64,000 nucleotides of DNA from Alentia gelatinosa (lineage: Eukaryota; Annelida; Polychaeta; Phyllodocida; Polynoidae), in assembly GCA_950022655.1 (NCBI GenBank), contig OX465584.1, positions 31,624,988-31,688,987 of the forward strand, in the 5' to 3' direction. Below, in pieces: positions 22,566 to 44,933 of the stretch (positions within the stretch are counted from its first letter, which is position 1; each line of letters begins with the position of its first letter). The translations under genes and the position numbers were made by a program. The notes below the pieces were generated by a model. That model did no database searches and was not told where the DNA came from. It saw nothing but the letters and a program-made list of their open reading frames with translations.

Positions 22566-22929
22566 TTTATCCTACCCCTAATAAAAAACCGCCATAGACT
22601 TAACATAGGGAAATTTTATGTGGCAGGCCGTGACATAAAGTATTTTTTATGCCACTAGAGTAATAACAATATTGACCAATCAGAGAGCAGGATGTCAGCT
22701 ACTATGTTCTGTTGGTCATTGACTCTTTATTTATCTTTTAGTAATACAAAAGCATAGACGAGGTAGGATAAATACGAAACCAAACTCGAGTTAGACTTGT
22801 CAATGTCTATGCCACTCTGGTCAGGTCGGCTCCTCACTACACTCGGCTACGCCTAGTGTAGTAATACGCGACCTTCCCGTCGTGGCATAAACATTGTCAA
22901 GTCTAACTCTCGTTCGGTTTCTACTAATT
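22566..22929 (+). repeat. Two-stem fold-back repeat, copy 2
   Basis: Matches copy 1 along its whole length, from TTTATCCTACCCC to GGTTTCTACTAATT, in the same orientation. Its unshared parts include a block with GACCAATCAG (about 22673-22683) and a small extra hairpin at the apex of the second stem (ACTACACT / AGTGTAGT, about 22835-22863). The second stem arms are about 22775-22815 and 22880-22922. Between the stems lies the block TTCTGTTGGTC, TTTATCTTTTAGTAATACAAAAGCATAGA, shared with copy 1 but absent from copy 3. Confidence 0.75.
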
Positions 22930-31302
<8,373 letters not shown>

Positions 31303-31365
31303 TTGTTGTTGCTGATGTTGTTGTTGCTGTTGCTGTTGCTGTTTATGCTGCACTTGTTGATGTTG
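31303..31365 (-). repeat. CAA/CAG trinucleotide repeat, possible poly-Gln coding
   Basis: On the minus strand this is an imperfect CAA/CAG run encoding mostly Gln within a 131-codon frame (31159-31554). The frame also has an ordinary-looking continuation (KAVGSGWSAQALSALYH), so an exon cannot be excluded, possibly even an upstream HIPK exon, but no protein similarity or clear splice pair supports it. I list it as a repeat. Confidence 0.6.
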
Positions 31366-31743
31366 CATCTCTCCTCGACAATAGTCCGATTTAGTGCCCC
31401 ACATAAGCATTCCGTTGCACCCCCAGTGGCCCGACCACCCCATGACTTCAGCCCCCACCCCCGGCTCATGCCCCGGGACACATGGCCACTTCCGGATCCG
31501 GTTAGGAAGCGTCCCGGTCTGCTGCTTCCCGGTGCGTTTGCAAGATAACATCATTCGCTGGTTCCAGCAGTCTGCTGTCTATAACAATACTGAACGTCGG
31601 CAATGACGTAGGTGGCGAATAATAATGACGCATGTGGCGTCAAAGTAAAGCCCCGTGCAGACCGTAATATTTTTGGTTGACATTTCCCAAAGATAATAGG
31701 AAAATCAAGTCACGTAAATCCAAGACTGTTTCTGTTAATGTTG

Positions 31744-33060
31744 TGACGTCAGTACATTGTGCGTACTACGCGTTGTAGTCTAGTCAGCTTCAGCACTAAA
31801 GAAACAGCCGCTGCACCAGCTTTGGCTGCAGATTCCTCTGTGGCCTGGTTTCTGTCGCTCGCCACATGACAGTGTTAGCACTCACTTGCCTCCTACTTGG
31901 GGATCGGGAGCACGAAATCCAGAAACGTGGAACTTTAAATTCCCATTGCCCCCGCATCCCGACTGTGCACTGACTCAATCCGCGGGCGTGGCTGTGACGT
32001 CACCGTGACGTCACATCCTGGGAACACGTCAGATAGACGTCGAATGGCTGAGTAGGCATTAGCACAGTCTGAGCCATCATCCCCTGCTTTGCCTGTGCTC
32101 CTCTCCGGGCGCCTGGTAACGCGTTCCAGGAAGTAGTCTGCAATCCTTCCTGTCTCCCGGATGTTTGGAACGCTGGCGAGGTGTACCTCTAGGTACAGCC
32201 GGGGCAATACAGATATACCTCAGGTCCAGTTCACGTATTCATACATCAGCATTAATACGTCCTTGGACAGAAAACAGTTGTTAAAACACCTTCAGCGCGG
32301 TTGGTATAAATGTGTGTACAACACTTGAATGTGCTCCTTAGTAATATTCGACGTACTCCTTATTAAACCACGGGTAGTATATATACTGAGGTAGGCATGT
32401 TTACGCCTGTACCCCAGCTGATGAGAGGCCCGCGCGTTTCGCCACGCCCCGCCTTCACTAGCCCCTCTCTCCCGCTGACCATCGACGCTGTGGCAGCGTC
32501 CGCCGGAAGTCCAAGCCTCGCCCCATCCGGCCGCGCCTGCGCAGTTCCCTTTCCGTGGGGGTGTGGCACAGAGGCCGACTTTCTGCTGAGTGTTTCCTGC
32601 CAACCGGCCTCGCAGTGGTGGTGTTAGTGGAGGTGGTATGGCTATGGTGGTGGTGGTGGCGGTGGTGCTGGCACTAGGGGGCCCCGGCAGCGACGGAATC
32701 CTCCCAGCAACGGCTGCGACGCACAAGCACAGGATGGAGCCCGGAGGTATTGTCCCCCCACCCTTCACCTCCAGCTTTGTGCACCCCCTCCCCCCCGTCC
32801 CATCTGTACACCCCCACCCTCCCCCGCCGCCGCTGGCCGCCTATGCTGGCCCGTGTCAAACACTGGCAGTGCCCGGCCCATGGGCGCACTGGCAGGCCTG
32901 TAGGGTGGGGAGTTGTTGGCGGCGGTTGGCCGGCGGCTGGTGAGTGGAGGGAGATTGGGGAATGGCGATCGGGGATGAGTGGTGGTGCTGCTGGTGGTGG
33001 TGGCTGGGGGAGGGGGGACCGCTAGATGTGCTGGCACTGTGCTGTCCCGAGGACCCCGTG
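31744..33060. promoter_or_regulatory. CRE-bearing GC-rich region, candidate HIPK promoter
   Basis: Perfect TGACGTCA palindromes lie at 31744-31751, 31995-32002 and 32006-32013, the last two 11 bases apart. From 32410 to 33060 the sequence is markedly GC-rich with many CpGs, including GCGCCTGCGCAG near 32534, an NRF1-like half site. Such a mix of CRE, NRF1-like and CpG-rich DNA is typical of broad animal promoters. It lies 5-6 kb upstream of the HIPK exon, so it could hold the non-coding first exon of HIPK or a divergent gene. GGT repeats at about 32636-32668 and 32983-33004 and a C-rich tract near 32754-32830 add low-complexity frames that I do not treat as coding. Confidence 0.35.
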
Positions 33061-36000
33061 CCAGGACACCAAACACCTCAGTGACCGGGGTATAACTCCG
33101 CTGTAACTCACAGTCCCGCCCGCCCCCTCCCCCTTACTATTGCTCATACTGGTATTACTCATTATTATCAGCATGTATATTGTATACGGTTGGGTTGCAG
33201 TGGAGTGATCCACACTATTAAGCTATAGTATTAGACCATATGACTGCTCATGGTATAAACACACACAATACATGTTATTCACTGTAAGGCAGCCTACACT
33301 GATATATCAATGGTGACAATCTGTTTGTGTGGAGTTATATAACTGTCAATGTTATTTTCAATACACCAAACTTATGATCTTGTCCTGCTACTTACAATGT
33401 GCTTTCAATGTGCAAACGAAAGAGTCCATATACAGTAACCCGCAGTTTATGGACTCTATTGCTAATGAAGTAACAGAAGGTCAGGCGTGATGGTCAGATA
33501 GGCAAGTATATCATCCAAATTCATCCTGTTTTATCATATTGTTTATACATCTGTTTGTTATGACGTTCCCGGTTCATCAAGGGTAGACATCTTATCTCAC
33601 ATAATTTGTCATATCAGTGGAATTATAAATCGTATTTCACAAAATCCTTGATTCAAGTTTATACTAAAATCACAAATGACTATTCATTGTTTAAACATTA
33701 GAACACGATTCATTTTATCACGAAACTGATATTATATTACCAACATTGTTTCCGGTGGTAATATGCTGTAAACATTCAACATTTTTAGGTTGTAACATCA
33801 ATACTGTAGTAATACTAGCTGTCTGTATGTACTTTGATGCCCGCATAGATGTGATACTCAACATGTCAATTGTATCCATTCCGCTACGGCGCACATTCAT
33901 ATAATGGTTTGTGCCGTTACCTCAGATGTGGCTGGCGCTGTTACAATATGCCACAGTCTGAAAGGGGAGAAAGGTACTACCAGGGACCACAGTGATACAT
34001 GCAACAGGATTAGGATCCTTGTGCACCAGACGTGCACAACCACCACCAGCTGGGTAGGGAAGATGAGGGTTGGGTGTGTATTGTACAAACAATATACATG
34101 TATATGTATAGATTTATCAAGGTATACATTTTTCAGCCATATACATATGAGTCTATTGTTGTACCCAATATTAGTTTATGTTAATTCTGTTTGCTGGGTG
34201 CCTGCAACAATTGCTGTCCTCTATCATGACATAAAAAGAAGCGTGTTTGACACTGCTGTACACAGGTAATATGACTACCTTTACGCAGTCCCGGGTAATA
34301 ACTGCTCTCTAGCCAAAGCAAGGCGGTCAGGATTTGAACTGCCATTAGTCATGTTTTGATGAGAGTATGACCAGGCCCCAGGTTTGAGTTTGGTTGATAT
34401 TACGTCCAGTCAGCTTTATATTTCTAATCTCAGACTTTATTATGCTTTAGGAACGTTTCCCTATTGTTCAGATATCATCATAGGGTGGATTACCTGGGAC
34501 ATCCTGACTTCACTTGGTGTTCAAATATCTTGGATTTCAAGATGCTCTCTCCTGAAAGTGCAGTGGAAGGCACTGCGCGCCCTGCCCACCGTCACAACTG
34601 CCAATTGATGACGCATGTGAGGTGTAAAGTCAACTTTAATAACGCTTTATCTAATCAGCGTATCGCGAGACATTTGCAAATCTTAATGACAGTAAATATC
34701 ATAAGTAGGTTTCACAGAAAATCTGAACTTCCACCAACACTAGACTGCTATGACACCTAGATATCCAGTCGATAGGACAAGTTTATGAAATTCAACTATA
34801 TACAGTCTACTACTATGGCTTCGGGCTCAATTGGACTAGTTTTTGAAATACGACTATTACAGAATCCTATGGCTTTGGGCTGAATGTGTTCAAGTGAAAG
34901 ATGTCCATGAGAACACTGTTCTCTACCAGCTTGTTCTCGGAATGTTACCAGGTCATCCTACAGACTCAAGGCAAAGTCAGTGGGGACAGTGTAAACCTAC
35001 TGTCAGCAAAAAGAGAATTCATCCAAAGACAACCAACCAAGGTTATTTGGACAATGTGAACAATTTCTGATATACAGCACAAGAAACATGGGCTGCAGCG
35101 TTGCGTTTTTCATGTATGTATGTGGATATGACGAGGGGCTGTTAAAAAAGGCGGGGCACAGCTGTCGGCGAGAGACGTGTACTTCCATGTAATAATAGCT
35201 CGTGAGGTCTCTCAAGTCAGATAACTATGAGAACCAGGTCGCGGTCAGCAGCACCACGCCCGAGGCGGCGGTCAGAAACAACCTCAATGAACACACCTAC
35301 ATGTATATATAAACCACTGTATGTTGCCAGTGTCTAGTCCCACAGTGCTGTCAACCACCTCTAAACCAACATGTACACCAATAATGATGTTTATTATATG
35401 TGGTACACTTAACATATCCAGATCGAGGAATTTCATCCTAGCTTACCGGCTGACTTAGAAGCTAACTTTTCTCAAAGTCTATTCTTCAATCATAGCTCGA
35501 TGTGTGGTGTATCCTTATCAAATAGTCAATTGAAAAGTTGGGAAACAACCTACACGACACTGCACATCGTATCCCTTCATTATGTTATGATATCAGCTGT
35601 GAGCCACTCGCTCCGTCATGTGTCAGAGCATGTGCAATATGTATCCCATAGTATTGGCATGTTGGTTTAAAGGAACTAACCGTAGTCCCCCTTCTACTAT
35701 CATGCGGAATCGACCATGTCAGTGTGCCACGCTGCCCCATCCCCGCTGCTTTGTTTTGTATTCCATTCAAATCATATCTAATCCCCCACCCCCTCGTTAG
35801 ATTGGACATTTTAGTCTGAAGTATTAATCCAGATTTGGCAGCGGTCGCTCCATTAGTACAAGCACCTCAAGTCAGGTTCCCCATGCATGTCTCCACCTAC
35901 CACCAATTTTACGACTCGTACTGGAGCACGTAAATCAGGCACTGTGACACATTGAAACGATACATACTATTTAAATTTTATGAATTGCTGAATTATAACT

Positions 36001-39000
36001 TCTCTGGCTGAGAGAAGCTGCAATAGACATGGTCAAAATTGCCATGTTTCTAAACTTTGGGTTCAAATCAGATGCGAACTAAAACGTGTCCAATAAGAAT
36101 TATATTCATTCCTAATCTATTAAATTTCTCAGTTAAATATTACATTTGTACTCCCATTTTGTCGATGCGTAGGTAGGTCCAAGATAACAATACGTTCGTC
36201 AGTCATAAATGGGTTATCCTTCAAGTATCACGATTTTAACGTTGTTCCTGATATTACTCACATACACGTGTGTGAATCAGACTAAACAGCCCTGTTCTAT
36301 ATCCTATCCCACCATTCGCGCTACCTCTCTAGTTGACTGGCCTCAATCACTGTGTCCTACACATTCCCCTCTGATACTATTCCACTGGGGAACACATACA
36401 CATTGACTTCTGGGCTCATGATGTTTTAGCCATAGTCTAATTATCAAAAAGTAGTTTTATAAGAATGTTCATGATCAGAAACCTGAGCAAGTCTAACTCA
36501 GTGGAGTCCGGGTGGCCCGCACGTTCGCCATATTTGGTGGAAGAACAGCGACCCTCCTCGTGTAGCGCTGCGTATGGCGTAGTGCCAACGGCGTCTCCCC
36601 GTGCCCACCGCTTCAACAGGACGCCTGTTCGCTGGTCTACATATGTACGTGTATTGATAATGACATGGAAGTACAGCACCATCGTGACTCAATGGTCGCG
36701 GCTATAATTACATGCAGCGTACGAAAATATAACGCAGCGGTGAGTAACGGAGACCACACGTGGGTCGACAGTGTCCACTTGATATGCAATACGTATTCCA
36801 ATCACTGTCAGAGGAGGAGGGCGTCTACATGTTCGTAATGAGCCGTGCTATTTTCATCACGGTCGCCGTGCTGATGACTAGTCGTGGTTCAGGAATCGGT
36901 TTAGAATATTGGTGATCATACATTACCGTTAGTGCTAATGCTATGGGTCCAGAAAATACCACTCTTTTGTTTGATGTATCCCCCCCCCCCCCCCCCCCAT
37001 GCTTGTTCATGGAAATTAAGTAACTTAGGGTGTGGTTGATAAAAAAATGTTATTGGTAGTTACTCGGTCGACAAGCCAAAATGAGACAATGTACTACTTC
37101 AATGTAAACCGTTCCCCCTCCCCAACACACGCAAACAGAGCACTCCACACCTCAGGTGAAGGCCCCCCACGGTATTACCTTCCCACAGCCAATCCACTGC
37201 TACGCCCACATTTTCCCAACTACCCACTTCTCCAACCCCCTGCCTCTCCTACCCGGCCGCTCCACACTCTCTGGTCAGGACTGCATTTTCCCACGGTGCG
37301 GCCGAGCGCCTGTCCGGTCGGCCCGGTCCCTGGCCCGTTCTGCGGATTGAGCTGCGTGATAATGTGGTATTACACATACATCGTGTCTACGTCGTGCGGT
37401 AAACAGGGAGCAAAAAGAAAGGTGAACAACATATCACAATGGATTGGTAAAATAAAAAATGATATGCCGTGAATGTGATATATAGCGACTGGGTGTGAAT
37501 AGTGGAAATGTAATATGCTGTGTGATCTATCATTCCGTTATTTTATCCTCCATCTCACGATCATATAGCAATTAATGAGCTTCTCACTACTCATGATCCG
37601 AAAGTCGTCATGACGATATTCACTCGCGATCATACAGGACATGTCACTGACATACCTCTTTTCCCAAGAATAGTCCAAAGGTAGACCCTCTCAAAAAATT
37701 AGGATTTATGTGTATTTTTTCCGAATACTGCATATCTCACTGTGACTGGTCTGCATACTGTATGCATTATACATGTGTGATGTTTAACACTGTTGCCTGT
37801 CTGTTATGCTCCATCATTCACAATGGAACTGGAAATTAATAAAATAAAATGTTTATAAGAATCGCCCATATGACAGCTTATCAAAAAAGATGCAGACGAC
37901 ATTGCCGCGTCGTCCGGTGGGGACCACAGCTACCTGCGCTGGTACCCAGCCAAATAGTTCTTAAATCTCCCGCCAGGCGCCGGCCTGGCTTCCGGTTTCT
38001 GGCGCATGCGGGGTGTGTGTCTGAGGTAGCTGTGTATTCCCGTCCTGCTGGCACGGCTAGCCGGTAGAGGGAGCCAAGGGCAGAAAGGGAGTTCGGTAGA
38101 GATGGGGTAGAGTGGGGCGGGTGTGTGCCCTCTGCGCAACAAAACATGGGGAAGCTAGAGGGGGGAAATATGGGAAGATCTGTTTTTCCCTCATTGTGCG
38201 CGGAGTGCTCGGCGCACTGTGAGGCCGCTCGGTTACAAGGTGTCTAGCTGCCCGGGCAGGGTTACTGGGGGAGAGATGGAACCTTGGCCCGTACCACACC
38301 TCCCCCGCCGATGCTATGTATCCCCAGACATATTTTTCAACGTCGGGTGTAAGCCCTGGGGTGGTACACCGCCGCGTCAAAGCTTCATCTAGTCGAGAAA
38401 GCTATCAGTTAATCCTGAAATTAAACTAGTGTCTCAATGATTTCTAATCAATAATACAATTTCTATATTTCAATTTTTTTTACTTCAAAAATAATAATAT
38501 GTTCTATTTCCTAACTACTACTTTTTACTTCTTTTTTTTCCAGTGTGAACCTGACAAAAAAGACAAATCAGTTCTTGGATGTTCCAAATATATATGTATA
38601 TACCATTAACAATTAACCAATTACTTAGATAAATTCTCACTTAGCTCAAGCTCACTTAGGTGTGGTAATTTTATAATAACTGAAACTAAAAGGCTGGAGA
38701 GCAAGATAGAACGTTGCCTACATACCTTACTACCATTCTTCACGAAATCTAAAATAACATTGTGGAAATATTGAATCAGAAAGTGGAATTCAACAACAGG
38801 AAAAGAAGTCCCAGCCCTTCCTGAACCAGCAGTAGATGAAACATCAAAAACTGCAGGCAGAAGAACGAAAGCAAAAACATTTTAACAGGCAGGCCACCCC
38901 CGCTACCGATTCCCAGCCGTTCACTGACGTACGAACGCCGCGACGTCATCAAGTTGCTATGGCCACGGTATCCATTTTGTCGTTGCGAATAACTGACCAG

Positions 39001-42000
39001 TAATTTGGTCTCATTTCCGGACACTGCAGTCCAGGTTTTCTATGAGAGATTTGACGGATTAATTTTTCATGAATAAATACATTTAGCTTTGGACAAACAA
39101 ATATTGTCGGATATATAACTCTCAGAATGTGAGTATATCTCAGACTATTAAATACAAAGACTATACTGAGGATATAACCTTCCTGATGAGCACACACGTG
39201 GGTTTTACAGCACAGCAAGTGCGGGCGTTTTACGGACCCGCTGTGGTTTAAAGACGTCGTCTTTTCAGGTTTATTATTTATTCACCGCAGTTAACAAGCT
39301 ATCGCTCACCCCCGCCCGCCGCCCTGCCTGATTTGTCTGGGCGTCGCGTGGCTCGAATTCTCATCTCTCATCGCCAAGTCCGCCAGTTTTCTGGGCAAAA
39401 TGTTAGATCAATATTCCGTACCTCAATAAATAACCATTACCCCCAACCGCAGCGCCACTTGTAAATCCAATCAGACCATAGGGGGCGGGACGGGAAGGCT
39501 GCCTCGTCCTGTTGCCTTCATGAAGACGACTTCATGAAGGTCTGCTGCTGGTCCAGGTCACTGGGTGTACGCAAAGCGCAGTCGGCCCCTGGGTGTGCTC
39601 AGAGTAGACGAATGAGTAACACTTATGCAAATTAGACGCCATGTAAATAGCATATGCCTACGGTCTGTCACTCTTGTGTACAATCATTTAGGTCAACACT
39701 GAGTGACTCTAATCGCTTGTATTTCCTTTTCACTTCCCGTTTTAATATTTTTCTATTCTTTCCCCAAATGACATATTTGTAACTTGTTCGCAGTGTGGCA
39801 CGCAAGTATATTGTGAGAGCTACTGGTCTTCACTGTATGACATTATTTTGAAGATTTTTTCAAGAAATAATCTTTCGCTTTTAATAATAAATCAAAGGTC
39901 TTAGAACGTGTAAAGACAATGCTGTAACCAATTCATATCCTTTGAACCAGTCACGGGATTAATTTACGATGGGCTCCAGAAGCAGACAACCTACTTTTGT
40001 CGATGGAGGAGGGACAAATTCACTCTGACTTGCATGAGCAAAAACAAGACCAGATTGAGCTTGCCGTAGCAAATTCTGTTTCCCGATGGCGTGTTTTGCT
40101 ACCCGTTAATCTCCCGCGCTTTCCCCGTAGCAGATGACAATTCGCTAACAATCGAAAGCGTTATTGACAACTTCCAGAGACGCAAGGCGAGGCAAGCGGT
40201 CACCGCATCTCGAGGCCAGCTCTCTCATCTCACTGTGACTGGTTTGCATGTTTGTTCCATTTCCTCATGATGCAGACAACTCACAATAAATAGTCTTCCC
40301 GAGAAGAAACCCATTTTAAAGTTCAGATAAGCAGTGTTAAGTCCATAGGTTGAAACAAGCAAGCGTCATCCAGGAAAGGTATAAGTTTTTTTCTCTGGAA
40401 TAATTAACAGAATATCAATTTTTATAGATTTGTTCACTATAAAGTCAGAATCGGATTTCGACTTCTGATTATTGATATAGTTTGAAATAGCAATATGTAC
40501 CTTAAATCTAAGATGAGGTTTTCAAATGGGTACCATGACTGGGGAGTTTCTATTCAAAATATGATTCTTTTTCTTTCCAGCACTTCTTATAATTACCGTG
40601 TTTACGCCACTAGGACTTCCACCCATCTCCTTCTCTCTTTAATACACCGTCGTTTAGAACATACATGCGGGCCGATAGTCGTCCTCTCACGTCGACAATG
40701 GAAACCAATCTCTGTCAACAAGATAAGATACGAACATGATCGTTCACGTCGTTGCCCTCAGTCAAACCCAGATATCGCTCCTTACTTCACGATCACTGCG
40801 TATCTACTTATATATCCCCCGTGTGGCCCTGCACGTCGCCCTGTACGTCACTCCTCTATGTCTAGACTCGGTCGGGAGAATGGTTTCTTGGCATCACGTC
40901 TTCTCTGAAAAACCCCGCCCACCTTCACCAACAAACAAACATCCCTACCCCTCGTATTCCTTGTCATGCTTCTAGGAACGCACCTACACCTCACCGCATG
41001 AACAATTGGGTTGTTCGACGGTTAAGAGCTCTGAGGAAAGAGGAGCAGCATTATCCAAGAGACAGCCGACATTGGAAAAAGAAACCGAACTTGCTGATGT
41101 CATCCACTCTGCCACCCGCTAACCGTGGGTCAATGCTACCCTCTCCTCTACCACCATACATACACACAGTAATCCCTAAGACACAAAAATAACACAGGGA
41201 GGCGAACAGTGTCGGAGAAGGTTGAATGGGGTATGGTGTACTCTACACTTACCTGTGAAATATATTCTAGTAAATTTACCCAGGTCTTTTCTGTTCTCTC
41301 CATGATGGTGTGTGGAGGCTCTTCAACGACACTCATTCTTTTTCGGCATGCATCCCCCCCCCCCCCCCCCCCGATACACACTCCGCCTCTCTCCTACCGA
41401 CTGGGTTCTGGGTTACTAGGACTAAATTCTGCCTCGCTAGCACACCTGTCATTTCGTTCTAACTAGTATAGTGACAAACTAGGATTCATTTTAGGTCTAA
41501 AACCACATGACATGACAATTGTTACCCCCCCCCCCCCTTCGAATCCTATCTCCACTCAAATAAAATGTTGTGTTGACGTGGCGTACAGCTCCGAAAAATT
41601 GGGACAAATTTCCATACCCACCACCCCCACCAGGGAACAGGGCAGGACCAAACCAACATCTACCTCCAAATTTTTCCAAGGAAAAAGGTTTGAGAAAATC
41701 CACTCAAATAAAATGTTTAAAATCAGGTCTATAGTGCAGTTTGTTATATACACAAACATATATTTTTCTACTCCTTTCACTTTGTAAACGAGTATACCCA
41801 TCCCTTTTTAGTATTAATAATCTACAAGATCTAAAAATACCTCAAGTAGAAAATATACAATATCACTCTTAAATACCATAAACATAGTATCAGGTATATT
41901 ACATATAATACTTATACATACACACTCGTCGGCATCCCCCTGTAACGCAACGCCCCCCCCCCCCCCCCCCCCCCCCCGCACAGCGCACAGTGAGCACTGG

Positions 42001-42116
42001 CGCTGGCTGTTTGGCCTACTGATCCTGGTGGCATACAATAAACACGTCTCCGTGGGGCGCCGGGGGTACGCTCTGCTGCATCTGGTGCTGCGGACGGCAT
42101 GGAGGACGGCACACAA
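33061..42116. other. Non-coding stretch, no gene recognised
   Basis: No exon is supported. Short frames (for example 33904-34269, 40495-40908) have no recognisable domain. C tracts lie at 36980-36998, 41354-41372, 41525-41537 and 41953-41977. A 36-base word at 36474-36509 partly resembles 53832-53866. A CpG-richer patch sits at 38170-38380. Confidence 0.5.
41953..41977 (+). repeat. Homopolymer tract, C25
   Basis: The longest of the plus-strand C runs, 25 bases, immediately before a GC-rich segment. Confidence 0.9.
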
Positions 42117-42235
42117 ACAGGTCGCCTCACGCCACGCCGTCACGCTACGCCGCGTCACGCCACGCCACGCCGTCACGCAACGCCACGCCACACCGTCACG
42201 CTACGCCGCGTCACGCCACGCCGTCACACGCCCCA
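42117..42235 (+). repeat. GC-rich minisatellite built from CACGCC/GTCACGC words
   Basis: The block is composed almost wholly of variants of GTCACGC, CACGCC and TACGCC. A 30-base stretch beginning CCGTCACGCTACGCCGCG occurs at 42137 and again at 42193, a higher-order period of 56. No conserved coding meaning is evident although frames are open through it. Confidence 0.8.
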
Positions 42236-44573
42236 ATCCCCATGACGAATATGACTATGACCACCACGCCTCACGTCAACCGCGGCCTCTAAATCCTCAA
42301 TATCTTCCACTCATCTGAATTTAACCAGTAGAAAAAAAAGACAGGGTTCACAAACTCAACCGCCAACCTCAATATCCCCGACTTCTCAGTGCTTGCTCCA
42401 TCTCGCATACCCGCCTTCCTGTTGACCCCTTCTACCTCTAAACCAGTTCGTGTTACGAAGAGCGAGCTGGGCTGGAGGCGGAGTCCGGGGTACACGGAGA
42501 GATGGGGGGGATGGATATGCTTGCTGTATTTATTACATACGTCTAACGGCAGTTGGTCTTCAGTTTGTAGGTGAACCAGATTCGCACCTGTCTCAGACAC
42601 ACACACACGCTCTGTCACTTATCCTCACACATATCCCCAGACTCGGAGTTGTGCACGGGACACAAACACTTGAAGCTCGCCGGTCGCAGGAGATTGAGTG
42701 AGTGACACGGACACATAAGCACCAGTCTACATACTGCAGCCACATCCAGCAACGTTGCATCCAGGCAGTTGCTGGTCAGCGTCTCTGCAGCCATTTCTAC
42801 CCACATTTGTTTAATGAGATGCAGAATGAAGCGATCGCAGTTTCCACTCATCAAGAATATTGGCTTTAGTCTCCCAATGCTAATCTCAGTTCCCTGGAGA
42901 CTGCTCAGGCAATCTTGTACTTTGTTGTTTCTTTGTTTGGGTAGTTTAACGTCCAATATGTTCAATTAGACTTAGTCTTGTAGACATAGCAAGTTCTAGA
43001 ACACAGGAAGGAAATTCATAGAAGGTGGGTTCCATCCCCCACAGCAAAAAGAAATTCTTAAAGACAAAGCCAAGATTGATCCTAAGTGATTCTTCTTTGT
43101 GCAGCAGGTTGTGTCATGTAAGTTAATTACTGGCTTTGATATGAGAATATCGAGAACAATGTAAGGCTGTGTCCACATGGTTGTCTACCACTTCAAAGTG
43201 ACATGGATTCTCCTATCCGAAACTAGATGAAATATAGCCCTGGTTGGGGCTGAGTGAGCGATGGTAATGTTGAACAATCTCTTCAAGAGGGGCTATATTC
43301 ACACCGAAAAAGAAGGTCCAGATATATGTTAAATCACCTGACTGCCTAGTCCACTAACATTAATAAGGTGAGCTAACATTTACCTGATACCTTAACATTT
43401 TCCTGGTAACATGGACACTGGAAGTAAAATTTCACCCCCGCCCACCTTATTCTAGCACTAGTAGAAGTAGCAGGAATTAAAAAAAACTAAACATAAGTAA
43501 AAATCTAAAATCACAGATATAGAATAAAATTCATACGTGAATATAAAATCACAGAAATATGTTATTTTCCTTTTGTCCCAACTTCCGCCGTCCAAGATCT
43601 ACCCGAACCGGTTCCTAGAAAAACCAAGTTAAGCAATCTTTTTCGCACTCGAGTTCTGGCGTCTGAGTGGGAAGTATTGAGGTCGGCTCGAGTTCGCCGC
43701 TCGTTATAGCAACTATCATGCTTCACAAGTCGGATTCTTCTTATACTACGAACCGCTACCCGATATCTCTGACATCCATGATATAAACACGAACGTATAA
43801 CCACATTAACCAGTATACATAACTAAGAAGGCAGGGGACCTACAGAGTTCAAACTTGAATCTTAAAAATGCAATGACGCGGTTATCAACATCATGCTCAG
43901 CCAAACCTACCGTGTCGTCTGCGCCTTTTTTTTTCAAGGTGCTAAAAAATATACGTCCCTTGGCTACAAATTCCTCCCCGTTCACTGGTTTATTTCCACT
44001 GGAGTGGCTGGGGCTCTGCCATACGAACCAAAGTGGAGTAGTGATGGTGTGTGGATATCAGCTGAGGTGGAAAAGGTGGCGACATGTGCGAGCATCGGCA
44101 CTGTGATAAGGCTTGTGGTGAGGCTACATGGATCAGACATTACCTACACAGGTTGTCCTCTCGTTCTCAACTGACCAAAGTGCTACCAACGAGTATATAC
44201 TCCTTGGTACTTCTGACCACTGGTCAGGTGACGTCAGCCGCACAGCTGTGTGTGAGGTTTTCCCGCCCTGGACCCAACAGGCAAAGCTCTGGGGCCTTGT
44301 GCCGTAACTGTGAGGTAACAACAGTGGATGCCGTTATATACACCCTGTCAGAGTTCCCGCTCGGCGTCACCCGCGCCCTATCTCACCTATCCCCGAACCC
44401 CATTTAACCTCCAGACTCACATTTCACCTTCAATCAAAATATATCAGTTAATTTCTAATATCATATTTGTAGTGTTAAACAAATCTCCAGTGTTGGTACA
44501 TGTATATTGCCCTTGGGAAATTCTATACAAACTGTAAGAAATTAGGACTTGTATTCCATTATGATTTTTTTCT
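42236..44573. other. Non-coding stretch, no gene recognised
   Basis: Nothing recognisable. One TGACGTCA lies at 44229-44236. The frames at 42289-42618 and 42615-42965 on the minus strand lack similarity to known domains. Confidence 0.5.
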
Positions 44574-44879
44574 TTAATTTAATCTTTTCGTTCCGTCGGG
44601 GTTTACGTAAAACTCGTGGTGGGGAAAAAGTTTTGCATCGCGGTGGGCGGAAGTCAAACAAATCCTCGCTAAGCCACGTTCAACCTCATTGATATCCATT
44701 TTAACGTATAGAATGGTACGCCTGAGCATAAAAAGCGCAAGTCGCTCGTTGTAACTCTTTGGATTCGCTAGGCGAGATACAATATTTGCAGCAGCGACAC
44801 CTATATTTGTTGCTATAAATAACCTGTCAGCACCAGTGCAAAATCCGGCGTGTCTATTAGCCGGGGATGAGTGCAACAT
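44574..44879 (-). CDS. Unknown ORF or terminal exon candidate
   Basis: A 101-codon minus frame with protein-like composition: mixed hydrophobic and charged residues without low complexity (for example GADRLFIATNIGVAAANIVSRL, NERLALFMLRRTILYVKMDINEVERGLARI) and a plausible amphipathic helical character. It ends at a TAA in AT-rich DNA. An AG acceptor (TTATTAG) sits exactly before its ATG, so it could be a last exon. I do not recognise the family. It might belong with the candidate exon at 45258-45396, which lies upstream on the same strand, and both may be remnants of a mobile element, since a dispersed repeat copy lies between them. Confidence 0.25.
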   Translation of the reverse strand: MLHSSPANRHAGFCTGADRLFIATNIGVAAANIVSRLANPKSYNERLALFMLRRTILYVKMDINEVERGLARICLTSAHRDAKLFPHHEFYVNPDGTKRLN

Positions 44880-44933
44880 CTAATAAGCCTACCTCGCATT
44901 CCCTTAATCCCAACACTACACTTGCACATGCCT

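Noticed and set aside
32397..33076. Several GC-rich frames of 70-158 codons on both strands
   Set aside because: They overlap in many frames and are Pro/Gly/Arg/Val-rich products of composition; no domain is recognisable.
34320..34350. tRNA-like words such as GGATTTGAACTGCC
   Set aside because: No matching A box or cloverleaf could be built around them; the same holds for 36058-36075.
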